From Congzhengia minquanensis (GTDB taxonomy: Bacteria; Bacillota; Clostridia; UBA1381; UBA9506), in the NCBI RefSeq assembly GCF_014384785.1, contig NZ_JACRSU010000001.1, positions 744,001 through 808,000 on the forward strand: a stretch of 64,000 nt of DNA. The letters are read 5' to 3'. The translations under genes were made by a program, and so were the position numbers. Of the stretch, positions 53,762-62,032 are shown in pieces. Under the pieces are notes generated by a model. The model worked only from the letters and a program-made list of their open reading frames with translations. It was not told where the DNA came from and ran no database searches. Positions within the stretch are counted from its first letter, which is position 1, and every line of letters begins with the position of its first letter.

Positions 53762-54526
53762 ATGACAAATACGAAAGAAACACAGCAAAAACATAATACA
53801 GGACAAGCAGGCGGACATCCGTTTCGTGCACTTTTGGCCGTTTTGGTGCTGCTGGCGCTGTTTTTTGGCGCAGCATCCCATTTCTGGGGCGAGAAAATGG
53901 GCTCTATCGGTGCCACGGTGAACACCTTTTTAAACACCAACACCACCACTGTGTCTGCAGAAGACGACTGGAATTTAATTTTGGTAAATCCCTGGAACAA
54001 GGTGCCGAACGGCTATGATGTGACGTTGAAACAGCTTCCCAACGGACTTTCCATTGACGAGCGCTGCTATTCCGATTTGCTTAAAATGATGCAGGACTGC
54101 GAAAAGGCAGGCCTGTCCCCTAAAATTTGTTCTGCATACCGCACCCAGGAAAAACAGACACAGCTTTTTGAGGACAAGGTAAGACGGCTGAAAAAACAGG
54201 GCTATGCCGAAGATGCGGCAAGAAAAGAAGCAGCAAAATCGGTTGCCGTTCCCGGCACCAGCGAGCACCAGTTAGGCCTTGCGGTGGACGTTACCGACGC
54301 TCACAACCAAAATTTAGACAGTTCCCAGGAAAAAACAAAGGTGCAAAAGTGGCTGATGAAAAATTCCTGGAAATATGGGTTTATCCTACGCTATCCCAAC
54401 GGGAAAAGCGACATCACCGGCATTATATACGAGCCCTGGCATTACCGTTATGTGGGAAAAAAAGCGGCCAAGGAGATTACCAATCAGGGCATAACGCTGG
54501 AAGAATATTTAAACAAAACGAGATGA
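53762..54526 (+). CDS. VanY-type D-alanyl-D-alanine carboxypeptidase (M15)
   Basis: A 254-residue membrane-anchored peptidase: TM segment 22-40, then the M15B domain with SAYRT (Arg127), the zinc motif SEHQLGLAVD (His169, Asp176) and EPWHYRY (Glu224, His227). It trims the terminal D-Ala from muropeptides. It has its own AGGAGG and ends the RR-HK operon, a setting like VanRS-VanY, but no vanA-type ligase is nearby, so wall remodelling is more likely than glycopeptide resistance. Confidence 0.88.
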   Translation: MTNTKETQQKHNTGQAGGHPFRALLAVLVLLALFFGAASHFWGEKMGSIGATVNTFLNTNTTTVSAEDDWNLILVNPWNKVPNGYDVTLKQLPNGLSIDERCYSDLLKMMQDCEKAGLSPKICSAYRTQEKQTQLFEDKVRRLKKQGYAEDAARKEAAKSVAVPGTSEHQLGLAVDVTDAHNQNLDSSQEKTKVQKWLMKNSWKYGFILRYPNGKSDITGIIYEPWHYRYVGKKAAKEITNQGITLEEYLNKTR

Positions 54527-54528
54527 TG

Positions 54529-54563
54529 AAACAGCCGGGTGATTGCACTCGGCTGTTTTTATT
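54529..54563 (+). terminator. Terminator of the vanY operon
   Basis: 12-base stem with one mismatch (54529-54540 with 54547-54558) followed by TTATT. It touches the end of the convergent TVP38 gene. Confidence 0.75.
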
Positions 54564-55278
54564 GTGCTTTCTTTTTGCCCAGCGCTTTACAAAACTGAAG
54601 CAAATTTTCTTTAAACCGAATACAGATAATTCCAACAGCAGCGGTTACGAGAAACATAACGGCAGACTGGGCAAAATTTCCATTCTGCACATTCGCTCCA
54701 ACAAAGGTGGACGTAACAATGGAAGGAATCCGCGCAATGGTGGAAATGAGCAAAAATCGCGAAAGCTTTATAGGACTGACGCCGGCAAGGTATGTCAGCG
54801 GGTCTTTTGGTGTTCCGGGAATGAAAAATAAAAAGAACGTTACGCTTTCAATCTGATTGCTGTCGTTTAAAAAACGGAACCGTTTCATCTTTTCGCCAAA
54901 CAGCTTATTGAAAAGAGGCATTCCCAGCTTTCTGGAAATGCAAAACACAAATGCGGAGGCAATTACACTCCCCAGCAAGCACACAAACAGCCCGCCCCAC
55001 GTGCCAAACAGGGCGCCGCACAAAATTTCAATGGGCTCTCCCGGGAGAAACGCAATGACAATTTGAAGAATCTGAAGCCCCAGCACCGCAAAAAAAGCCG
55101 CCGGGCCAAAAGCGCTTGCCCAGTTTTGAAAATCCCTTCGTGACGCGGGGTCACATAATTTTTGCATATATGGAAAAATAAATATCGTAACTGCAGTTAT
55201 AACGGCTGCAATGACAAAAACTGCAGCTGTAAGCCATATCCTGTTTTTGCCTCTGTTCTTGTTCATAAAATCAATCAC
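54559..55278 (-). CDS. TVP38/TMEM64 family membrane protein
   Basis: A 239-residue DedA-like protein: TM at 14-36, then the family core FLPGEPIEILCGALFGTWGG and FFIPGTPKDPLTYLAGVSPI with re-entrant-loop Gly/Pro residues. Members are lipid scramblases or transporters. Start uncertain: the GTG at 55278 sits too close to GGAG and the ATG at 55266 somewhat too far. Confidence 0.82.
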   Translation of the reverse strand: MIDFMNKNRGKNRIWLTAAVFVIAAVITAVTIFIFPYMQKLCDPASRRDFQNWASAFGPAAFFAVLGLQILQIVIAFLPGEPIEILCGALFGTWGGLFVCLLGSVIASAFVFCISRKLGMPLFNKLFGEKMKRFRFLNDSNQIESVTFFLFFIPGTPKDPLTYLAGVSPIKLSRFLLISTIARIPSIVTSTFVGANVQNGNFAQSAVMFLVTAAVGIICIRFKENLLQFCKALGKKKAQ

Positions 55279-55365
55279 ACTCCACTTTTACTATTCCCCT
55301 GCAGAACGCTTGGCATACGCAGAACGAAGTGTTTCAAAATGTGAACTTTTTTCTTGCTTTTTTCC

Positions 55366-55394
55366 TTGAAATTCCGCGAAAAAGCTGGTATAAT
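55366..55394 (+). promoter_or_regulatory. Consensus promoter of the candidate structured RNA
   Basis: TTGAAA (55366-55371), 17-base spacer, TATAAT (55389-55394). No gene follows for more than 500 bases on this strand. Confidence 0.8.
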
Positions 55395-55400
55395 AATTTT

Positions 55401-55835
55401 TGTTGCAGAAATTTATTGTTTTCTTTAGGCGCACAATCCAATGCAGGCGGCGATTTTGGCTATGCTTCGCCCTCAGCGCAAGGGTTAAAGCATGTCCTTA
55501 CACACAACACACACATCACACACCACACAAACGAACACACGCACCTTAAAAGGGGAAAGGGAATTATAGACGTAACGCAAACTTGACAATGCTGTCTTTT
55601 TTATATGCGTTGCCGCACCCCGGGGCACGGGAAAAGCCTCCTGCTTGCATGCGGCCACATATACACCGCTGTCTGTGTTCGGAAATTGGATTATGTGCCT
55701 AATGGGGATTAAAGGGACACACACAACTTTGTTTGCAGAAACCATACTGCAAACCGCTTTTTATTCAGGTGCGCGATTGCGCACCTGGGTAGAAAGTGTT
55801 CTTTCGTGCGTCTAAAGAAAACAATAATAAAAAAC
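55401..55835 (+). ncRNA. Candidate large structured noncoding RNA, about 430 nt
   Basis: The ends pair over 22 positions (55413-55434 with 55806-55827; one G-U, rest Watson-Crick), 12 bases after the predicted start of transcription. Inside are local hairpins: 55458-55497 (GG-TATGCTT with AAGCAT-CC around CCCT/AGGG), AACGCA/TGCGTT around GACA/TGTC (about 55575-55611), GTTTGCAG/CTGCAAAC (55731-55754), CAGGTGCGC/GCGCACCTG (55766-55787), and GAAAG/CTTTC (55792-55805) stacked on the closing helix. An unpaired AC-rich tract lies at 55500-55545. No open frame has a ribosome site. RNase P, tmRNA and SRP hallmark motifs are absent. A MITE with terminal inverted repeats is the main alternative. Confidence 0.55.
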
Positions 55836-55880
55836 CAGACATTTAGCCGGGGCTTCGTAAAACAGTTATTTTGAAAAATG

Positions 55881-55935
55881 CTTGAAAACGACTGTTTTCA
55901 AGGGGCGGCGTGACGAAAGTCACGCCGTTTCCTTT
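55881..55935 (+). terminator. Tandem hairpins ending the gene-free stretch
   Basis: CTTGAAAAC/GTTTTCAAG (55881-55902, loop GACT), then CGGCGTGAC/GTCACGCCG (55906-55927, loop GAAA) followed by TTTCCTTTTT. It could end a transcript from 55401. The second stem overlaps the stop of the recombinase fragment on the other strand. Confidence 0.55.
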
Positions 55936-56366
55936 TTCGCAAGTTCTTCCAAAGGGATCAAGCCGATGCCGTCATATTCGATGTGGATGTTCTGTCTGCG
56001 TTTGCCGCTGGACTTGTCGGGTGCTTCCACATAGATTGCCTTTATCAGCTCTCGCAGCATACATGGGTCGATTTCCTCGATGTCCACATATTTATCTGCC
56101 GTTCGGATGAACCTTTCAATATTTTCGTTCTGTCTTTCCTGTACTTCAATTTCCTGTCGCAGAGCGATAACCTCTGCTTCAAGCTGTTTCTGTTCCGCTT
56201 CGTAGTTCTGACTCATCATCTCGTAGCGTTCATCACGCAGATTGCCTTTGGCATTGTCCTCGTAAATCTGAATAAATAGCCTTTTCAACTCTGAGATTCG
56301 GCGTTCGTTGCGTTCAAGCTGCTTGCGGCTCGTCTGCAATTTTTCTGCCGACTCCAAGTCTGTCAC
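55920..56366 (-). pseudogene. C-terminal fragment of a TnpX-like large serine recombinase (DUF4368)
   Basis: 148 residues matching only the tail of Tn4451/TnpX-type recombinases: a long coiled coil (ELKRLFIQIYEDNAKGNLRDERYEMM), RFIRTADKYVDIEEIDPCML, then VEAPDKSSGKRRQNIHIEYDGIG. The catalytic domain is missing. Upstream the sequence joins the relaxase fragment in another frame, marking a deletion junction near 56360. Confidence 0.8.
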
Positions 56367-56997
56367 GACTCTCCTTGACCTCTATACCACGGCGGAGAAG
56401 CTTCTCAGCGAAGTCCTCAAAGCTGACGGCATCAGAAAGAGCCATACGGATTTCCTCACGGAGCTTATCCTTGTCCGTTTCAAACTTTGTCTGCTTGATG
56501 GATTCACCCTTTTCTGTGAGGTCGGCATTTTCTTCATCCAAGGCAAGCTGCCCTTTTTTCTTCGCCCAATACTCACGCTCGGTCACTCTTACCTTGCTGC
56601 CGTTGTGTCCGTCCGGGTGGGTACAGACGATTGCTTGATGACCGGGGAAATGATTTTTGCAAAAGTCCTCGCCAAGCTGTTGTGCCATATCCACGGTCAA
56701 ACCGTGGTCGAGTACATCCTTAGGGTCAAAGCTGATGATGTAGTGATAGCCTTTGACATCCTCTCGTTTTTGGTTTTTGCCGCATCGGAGATTGGCTCGG
56801 AGACAGGCAATCGCAAAATCTTCACCCCCGCAGTTGAGGGTGGTAATACGATAATCCTCTCTTTGGATAAGCCTGCCATTTTCATCCAGGGTGGCTTTCA
56901 TGGTAAACTCATCATGCTCAAAAGCGAGATAAAGCTCGGCTGCGGAGTAGTCCGCATTTTTAGAGCTTATATGCTTGAATGTCGCCAACAGCATCAC
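56314..56997 (-). pseudogene. Relaxase remnant with internal deletion and lost C-terminus
   Basis: 227 residues of a MobA/TraI-type relaxase. The N-terminus is intact (FKHISSKNADYSAAELYLAF, EDFAIACLRANLRCGKNQKR, GYHYIISFDPKDV). After PGHQAIVCTHPDGHNGS it jumps directly to KVRVTEREYWAKKKGQLALD: about 50-60 residues normally in between, including the HxHxH metal ligands (HVHIVINS), are gone. After VKESRDRLG the similarity ends at the recombinase junction. It cannot nick DNA as it stands. Confidence 0.8.
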
Positions 56998-57360
56998 CTA
57001 CCTTTTTTTCATAACTTCAAATTTCAGCGTAGCAAGGTCAGCGGCGGCATCCCGCAATTCATTAGCCATATCTGGATAGGGGGAAGGCCATTCATTGAGG
57101 TGTCGGGCAATCTGATTGAGATTATTTCCGACTCTTCCATATTCAGCGGTCAGCTTGCCGATGGCAGACAGCAGCTCGTCATTGATGACGGATGCCACAA
57201 TGACCGGACGGATGGTTGCACCGGAAATGGCTTCACGAATAAACTCTGATTGGTTCATATCGTAAATTTTTAGTTGCCGCATAAACTCGGCGTGTTCTTC
57301 ATCGTCCAAACGAGTCTTGACGATGTTGTTGCGTTTTGGCGTGTTGTTGGTTTTGGTCAT
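56998..57360 (-). CDS. mobC: MobC-family relaxosome accessory protein
   Basis: A 120-residue protein: ribbon-helix-helix start (NIVKTRLDDEEHAEFMRQLKIYDMNQSEFIREAI) and the MobC signature GRVGNNLNQIARHLNE near 76-91. MobC binds oriT and helps the relaxase open the strands. AGGAGG precedes the start; the relaxase remnant follows at once. It looks intact although its partner is broken. Confidence 0.85.
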   Translation of the reverse strand: MTKTNNTPKRNNIVKTRLDDEEHAEFMRQLKIYDMNQSEFIREAISGATIRPVIVASVINDELLSAIGKLTAEYGRVGNNLNQIARHLNEWPSPYPDMANELRDAAADLATLKFEVMKKR

Positions 57361-57439
57361 TCGGTTCCTCCTTTGATTTTTGAAAATTCAAAATCGGCGG
57401 CAGCCGTAACGCTTCCGATTTGCTTTTGGGGTCCCCGCA

Positions 57440-57600
57440 CAAGCCCAACGAAGTGGGTTGTGTGGGGAAAGGACGAGCGACGGAATGTACGAGCTTTCGC
57501 TCCCAAGCGGAAGCGAGGGATATGAAGTTCGTGAGGACGTGAGCAGGGTTTGGGGAAGGCACTCCCCAACAAGATTCCAAGAGGGCAAAATAAGCAGTAG
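57440..57600. other. oriT-like region upstream of mobC
   Basis: GC-rich, gene-free DNA with CCCAACGAAGTGGGTTG and TTGGGGA/TCCCCAA (about 57550-57569) inverted repeats, directly upstream of mobC as in Tn4451-like mobilizable elements. Open frames here in several phases are low-complexity overlaps and are not accepted. Transfer-origin function is inferred from position. Confidence 0.5.
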
Positions 57601-57726
57601 GCGAAATTTGGACCCTTGGTAGAATCTTGCTCTACGCTACCCAGCTATATCGTTTTTGTCCTTTCTTCAAAGTCTCATTTTGATACTTTGACGCATCCTG
57701 CATATTTTTGAAAATGGGCAAAACAA

Positions 57727-57803
57727 AGAGCCGATTACACGGAACATCAAAATCGGCGGGAGCATAGCTCTCGCTTCAAACGATGTTCTATGTAATCGGC
57801 TCT
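57727..57803. repeat. Long hairpin in element noncoding DNA
   Basis: Arms 57727-57748 and 57782-57803: a 13-base perfect outer part and a 7-base inner part separated by two mismatches, with GGAG/CTCT-type pairing in the loop. Possible transcript terminator or recombination site. Confidence 0.6.
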
Positions 57804-58490
57804 GAAAAATCAAAGTCGGGTTCTGTGTTCGTACTGCTCTTGCCAACAGAACCTATGGCGTGGTGGAGCAGCTCGGCACTTCAGGTGTACCGATACCGTG
57901 TCGGGCAATCCCGACGTATTCAATAAATGAACATTTCGCTATTCAGTTGTGTGTGAATAAACTTTGCACGACATCATTATACAGAAAACAACCATTGCTG
58001 TCAAGATTTACATATAAAATTATTGCCATCGTAATTGTATCTTTTCTATGAATAGGAGCGGCAGCACTTTTTGCCGTCGCCCCTTAATTGCCCATCAGCG
58101 GAGTCGGGCACACTTGTCAACGGCGGGCAAAGCCCGTTCATCTTGACCGTTGACACGGGTGGTCGGCTCTGCTATTTCCCAAATTCGTGTCAGCGTGGCA
58201 CAGATTTTCAAAATCGAACTTCTGACCAACTTGGACAGAAGTGGAAAATCCAACTTGTACACAGCCTGTGTCGAAGTTAAGAATTACTTCTATGCAATCT
58301 GCGTAGAAGTGATTTTCGCTACAAACCAAAAAGCAAGGCACAAACTTTTTTACGATTTGTGCCTTTTGGCTTGGTCATTTATTGAATTTGATTAGGATTT
58401 ATTATTTTGTTACTTATAATCCGTTGTCTTATTTGCGACAACTAAGTAAAATTTTAATATATAATGTTTAATCATGGAGGTGGACTTCAT
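57804..58490. other. Gene-free stretch with several inverted repeats
   Basis: No credible gene. Contains TGTCAACGG/CCGTTGACA (58115-58155) with CGGGC/GCCCG inside, a terminator-like AAGGCACAAA/TTTGTGCCTT (58335-58365), and GTTGTC/GACAAC (58423-58442) just before the XRE gene, a possible operator. A TATAAT lies at 58460-58465 but no well-spaced -35 box is seen. Confidence 0.45.
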
Positions 58491-58700
58491 TTGAATATTC
58501 AAAAAGAGTTTGGTCTGAGGATACAACAATTACGAAAAGCAACCGGAAAGAGTCAAGAAAAATTTGCTCTGTCTATTGATATGGACAGAACCTATCTTGC
58601 TTCGATTGAGGCAGGTAAAAGAAATCCTGCACTCCAGAACATCAAGAAGATTGCTGATGGATTGGAAATATCTTTGAGTGACTTGTTTCGAGATTTATAA
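58491..58700 (+). CDS. XRE-family HTH regulator, probable restriction-modification controller
   Basis: A 69-residue helix-turn-helix protein starting TTG at 58491, seven bases after GGAGGTGG; the in-frame ATG at 58464 overlaps the promoter. The sequence FGLRIQQLRKATGKSQEKFA, then MDRTYLASIEAGKRNPALQNI and LEISLSDLF, matches small controller (C) proteins. It lies 22 bases before the restriction enzyme gene and likely times its expression. Confidence 0.8.
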   Translation: MNIQKEFGLRIQQLRKATGKSQEKFALSIDMDRTYLASIEAGKRNPALQNIKKIADGLEISLSDLFRDL

Positions 58701-58722
58701 CATTTGGGGAGGTTATTAGTAA

Positions 58723-59379
58723 ATGACTCGTAATGAACAATTAGCATCTGTTGAGGTTGAACGAAAGCACCTCGAAGAAAAGCTTAATCAACTAATTAAA
58801 CACATCGGCAACATTCCAATTGCTAATACCGATATTATGCCATATGGTTGGCGCAAAGCAGCAAAAGGGCGTACCGTGTGGCGAATTGTCGAAGAAGTAA
58901 TTAGCCAAGGTCTTGAAAGTCGTGTTAAACAACTGGGCTTTGATAGCGTACACACCGCAGACTCTGAAGTTGGTGTCTTTGACTTTAGATTTTGTTACGA
59001 TGGCAACAAGGAATCATATGTTAATATCAAGTCTGCTGTATTAGGTGGTAGAACCAATAAGGACGATATATCAAAAGCGGTAGGGTTAATTGATTTTTAT
59101 AAAGAAAATCCTTCAGCCAATTTGTATGTAGCGACGTTTGTGATAAGTTTCAACGATGACATGACAATAGGCTTGAACAAATGCATTGTATTCCCGACAG
59201 CATGGATACCGGATGTTTATGTGAATCCAAGCAATAACGGAAATCTTCAATCTTCTATGTACAAAAATCTGAGTACTGCTGTCAAACGTACACCGCAAGA
59301 GTTCCTTTTGGTGTTGGAGGAAGCAAACCAAGTAGCACTTGAAAAAAAAGAAAAGAAAAAGCGGGAGGTGATTTTGTGA
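58723..59379 (+). CDS. Restriction endonuclease, PD-(D/E)XK type
   Basis: A 218-residue protein behind GGGGAGG. Probable catalytic core VGVFDFRFCYDGNKESYVNIKSA near 86-108: an acidic strand followed by N-I-K, where family enzymes have (D/E)xK. C-terminal part all helical and Lys-rich. Placement between a C-protein gene and a convergent N6-adenine methylase supports a type II restriction enzyme. Recognition sequence unknown. Confidence 0.65.
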   Translation: MTRNEQLASVEVERKHLEEKLNQLIKHIGNIPIANTDIMPYGWRKAAKGRTVWRIVEEVISQGLESRVKQLGFDSVHTADSEVGVFDFRFCYDGNKESYVNIKSAVLGGRTNKDDISKAVGLIDFYKENPSANLYVATFVISFNDDMTIGLNKCIVFPTAWIPDVYVNPSNNGNLQSSMYKNLSTAVKRTPQEFLLVLEEANQVALEKKEKKKREVIL

Positions 59380-59675
59380 CAATTACATTTCAGCAACTGA
59401 TTGACTCCTTCCTTTCTGGAGAGACAGAGGGAGTATCGGGCTCACAATCTAATCCCGGCACTTTGAAAATTTCTGGAAATTAACTTGTTCATTATAGCAC
59501 ACCCATTGCTGAACGCTATAATGACAAAATCATTTTCAATGTTTCCAGATATTCTCTCCAGACTGGACAACTGCAAAAGGAATTAAAAGCTTCAATTCCA
59601 AAGAACATCCGCATTGATGTAAAAAGAGTTCCTTCAGATGTGGCAGTATCCTTGTCTAACTATATTGAGGAATAA
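59376..59675 (+). pseudogene. Small R-M or ICE accessory gene with in-frame stop
   Basis: A 99-codon frame starting GTG at 59376 in a GTGA overlap with the endonuclease gene. Text before the stop (TITFQQLIDSFLSGETEG ... NPGTLKISGN) continues after TAA at 59481-59483 in the same frame (LVHYSTPIAERYNDKIIFNV ... VAVSLSNYIEE). A single CAA-to-TAA change would explain it. Related small proteins occur in clostridial elements; function unknown. Confidence 0.6.
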
Positions 59676-59676
59676 C

Positions 59677-59707
59677 GAAAGAGCGAAGGTTTTGCCTTCG
59701 CTCTTTC
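59677..59707. terminator. Terminator between convergent R-M genes
   Basis: Perfect 13-base stem (59677-59689 with 59695-59707, loop TTTTG) between the accessory gene and the methylase. Confidence 0.8.
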
Positions 59708-59709
59708 TA

Positions 59710-61254
59710 TTAGCAATCACTTAAATATTTTAGAAATATACCGTTTAACATATCAAGTTCCGCATCTGTTATTGTTGTTGTCAGCGAATGATAAATGTCC
59801 ATTATTCGTTCACAATCCTCAGGCGTAATCAATGTTACATCCAGCATCAACGCAGAATTCAAATCGTTTGGCTGAAACTTTTCCAATCCATTTCCCAATT
59901 TCTTTCTATTTTCCCTCAGTATCGTTTGGGCAATTGGTGTAAGAAAATAACAAAAAATCAAATCTGTATATTTTTCGTATTCCTCTCTTACATAAATAGA
60001 GTGAAATGTAGTTAGTGCCTTGATTCCCATAATATTCCTTACAAACTTAATTTTATCTCTACATGCAGAACTTACCCATATAGGAGCTGGCTTTTTTTGC
60101 TCCATAGAATACCAAGGAGTTCGACCAGCCGGTAAATATTTTTTATTAACGCCTTCCTCTTCGCCATGTTTAATATATTTTTTTATGCTTTCCGTCAATT
60201 CCCCTTGGACATCCAACAAGTAGACAGTTTTGTCTTGTTCTGCCAAGGAGCTGAAATCTTTTTCCGTGAAGATAATCGATTTGACATCTGCTGATCTACA
60301 AATACACTTTGAGAAATAACTGTCCTCAATATCATTTTCTCGCATCTTACTTTTGTTAAAACAGTAAAAATCATTTGCTCCTGTCGCTATTCCTCTTGAA
60401 ACTCCACAGAAGTTAGATAGATTCAAAAGATTGCTATAGGATACTGTTTCTTCGCGATAAAGGTAACTTCTCCATTTTTCATTAGGGTTAATCTCTCCAT
60501 ACTTAACGCTAAGATGCTCTTGGTTTTCCAATAGTATAGCTGTTGATTTTTCCAGTTGACTAACCGAGTCAAGATTATAGAATAGAACCTCATCTTTCTC
60601 TTCCTTGTCAAGTAGCAGAATACAACAAGTGGTGGTTGCATTGAAGAACAAGTCTTTATCGTTACTAAAATTGATGATTGCTTTTAGCAATCTTTTTTCA
60701 ATCATGAGTTTCTTTATTGCAACACCATATTTAGAATTAAGGAATTCGCTCGGAATAATATATGCCAAGCGACCATTGTTAGACATTTGAAAGATACTCT
60801 TAATAAGAAATAATACATATAAATTTGTATAACTACTGTATTCAATTCCAGTATGGGAACATATATTTTCGAGTATTTCCGTTCTGTTTGAGACGGCTTG
60901 AAATCTATTATATGGAGGATTGCATACAATAGCATCAAATTGTAAATCCCAGCCATTTAATAAATAATCAGAGTTATATATGTTGGCAGATGTTGGATTT
61001 CCAAAGAAGTCCAAGATTTTCTTGTCGATTTCATAACCAGTTAATTCACAATTAGGGCTAATATCAGCTGCATATTGCAAAAAAATACTATTGCCCACCG
61101 CAGGGTCAAGAACAGTCTTAGCATTTCTGCATGCCCAATCGCACATAAAATGAGCAATTGCAGGGTTAGTGAAGTACTGTCCTAATGACTTAATGTGTTG
61201 TTGTGTTACTGATTTTGTATAATCAACTTCTTTACGCATTACGGTTTTATTCAT
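59710..61254 (-). CDS. N6-adenine DNA methyltransferase (type II, TaqI/Eco57I-like)
   Basis: A 514-residue methylase from the ATG at 61254 behind AAAGGATG. Motif I LDPAVGNSIFLQYAA near 50-64, catalytic motif IV FDAIVCNPPYNRFQ near 107-120, LAYIIPSEFLNSKYG, and a C-terminal target-recognition region. It should protect the host from the nuclease at 58723. Its start overlaps the AbrB-like gene by eight bases. Confidence 0.88.
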   Translation of the reverse strand: MNKTVMRKEVDYTKSVTQQHIKSLGQYFTNPAIAHFMCDWACRNAKTVLDPAVGNSIFLQYAADISPNCELTGYEIDKKILDFFGNPTSANIYNSDYLLNGWDLQFDAIVCNPPYNRFQAVSNRTEILENICSHTGIEYSSYTNLYVLFLIKSIFQMSNNGRLAYIIPSEFLNSKYGVAIKKLMIEKRLLKAIINFSNDKDLFFNATTTCCILLLDKEEKDEVLFYNLDSVSQLEKSTAILLENQEHLSVKYGEINPNEKWRSYLYREETVSYSNLLNLSNFCGVSRGIATGANDFYCFNKSKMRENDIEDSYFSKCICRSADVKSIIFTEKDFSSLAEQDKTVYLLDVQGELTESIKKYIKHGEEEGVNKKYLPAGRTPWYSMEQKKPAPIWVSSACRDKIKFVRNIMGIKALTTFHSIYVREEYEKYTDLIFCYFLTPIAQTILRENRKKLGNGLEKFQPNDLNSALMLDVTLITPEDCERIMDIYHSLTTTITDAELDMLNGIFLKYLSDC

Positions 61255-61426
61255 TATCGTTATCATCCTTTATTAACACAATATGATTTTCGGATTGGTC
61301 ATAATAAATCTTAAATTGTGTCACCCCTTTTTCTGCATTAAGGTTTGCTATTATGCTTTTGGGCAACCTAATTCGCATATCTTTTTGCAAAATATAAGTG
61401 TCTAAGTATATAAGTTCTTTCGACAT
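61247..61426 (-). CDS. Small AbrB/SpoVT-like protein ahead of the methylase
   Basis: A 59-residue protein starting ATG at 61426 behind GGAGGGATT. RIRLPKSIIANLNAEKG followed by FKIYYDQSENHIVLIKDD resembles the swapped-hairpin DNA-binding AbrB fold. It is co-translated with the methylase and preceded by a palindromic operator, so it may be a repressor of its own operon. Not longer than 60 codons and easily missed. Confidence 0.6.
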   Translation of the reverse strand: MSKELIYLDTYILQKDMRIRLPKSIIANLNAEKGVTQFKIYYDQSENHIVLIKDDNDNE

Positions 61427-61832
61427 TCCAATCCCTCCAGACTAATTTTAGTCTAATTATAGCACAAAACCAGTCCAGAATCAATATCCTGTGATAATAT
61501 AGCCTTATAGCTTCCTCAGCCTGTGCAACACAAGAATTCATCTGGCGTACCCATTCAAGCTGATTACTCGCTTTCAGTTTCTCCACCACGCCGTAGTGCT
61601 TCATGAGCTGTGGCACGATAATCTCCATACGGCTCTCGGCTGTTGATTCGATTTTGGCACAATGCTCGTAGAGCTTTTCGGACAGTACCAGTTCGGAGAA
61701 TAGGACAGGGTGTGCCAGTCGCAGATACTCTCTACGCATCCGTCCCCACTTGCCGAGACGGATATTCGGCTTTTCCAATCGGATGTCCGGAATGTAGTAA
61801 TCACCACAACGAAGATAGTTCAGTTCTTGCAT
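61368..61832 (-). pseudogene. tnpV: TnpV-like transposon protein, 3' end replaced
   Basis: A 154-codon frame from the ATG at 61832 behind GGAGG. Residues 1-109 match TnpV of Tn4451-type elements (LRCGDYYIPDIRLEK, LGKWGRMRREYLRLAHPVLF, KASNQLEWVRQMNSCVAQAEEAI). The normal tail is lost near 61505; the last 45 codons (LYYHRILILDWF onward) run through the promoter and start of the R-M operon on the same strand. This marks one edge of the inserted R-M module. Confidence 0.7.
61439..61484 (-). promoter_or_regulatory. Methylase-operon promoter with palindromic operator
   Basis: Minus strand: TTGATT (61479-61484), 17-base spacer, TATAAT (61456-61461). The 16-base palindrome AGACTAATTTTAGTCT (61439-61454) covers the transcript start and contains GACT...AGTC, like C-protein boxes of R-M systems. 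Confidence 0.75.
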
Positions 61833-61874
61833 AATAAATACCTCCATAAAATTAAAAGAAAATGTGTTGAGATA

Positions 61875-61920
61875 AAAAATGAGTGATGCCAGGTCGAAAG
61901 ACCGAGCATCACTCATTTTT
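61875..61920. terminator. Hairpin in the tnpV leader
   Basis: Perfect 15-base arms (61875-61889 with 61906-61920) with inner GGTC-GAAA-GACC; T runs on both strands. It lies just upstream of tnpV on the minus strand and may attenuate it. Confidence 0.75.
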
Positions 61921-62032
61921 CGTTGTTGTTTACCAACCCCGTCTGACAGATGCCGTAAATAGTTAAATTTGTCATTTAACTGTTTTACGGACACCCACCA
62001 TATTGTCTGGTTTTTTCATTTTATGCCCTTTC

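Noticed and set aside
53762..54526. Complete glycopeptide-resistance (van) operon
   Set aside because: Only a VanY-type peptidase and a generic two-component pair occur; no vanH, ligase or vanX genes are present.
55401..55835. RNase P RNA, tmRNA or SRP RNA as the identity of the structured region
   Set aside because: The conserved RNase P core, the tmRNA acceptor/TTCGA signature and the SRP Alu/GGAAG motifs are not found on either strand.
56308..57249. Plus-strand 313-codon frame opposite relaxase and mobC
   Set aside because: It is antisense to two recognisable mobilization genes.
57299..57580. Several overlapping minus-strand frames of 66-93 codons in the oriT-like region
   Set aside because: They occur in three phases over the same GC-rich DNA, have low-complexity text and no ribosome site; noncoding transfer-origin DNA explains them better.
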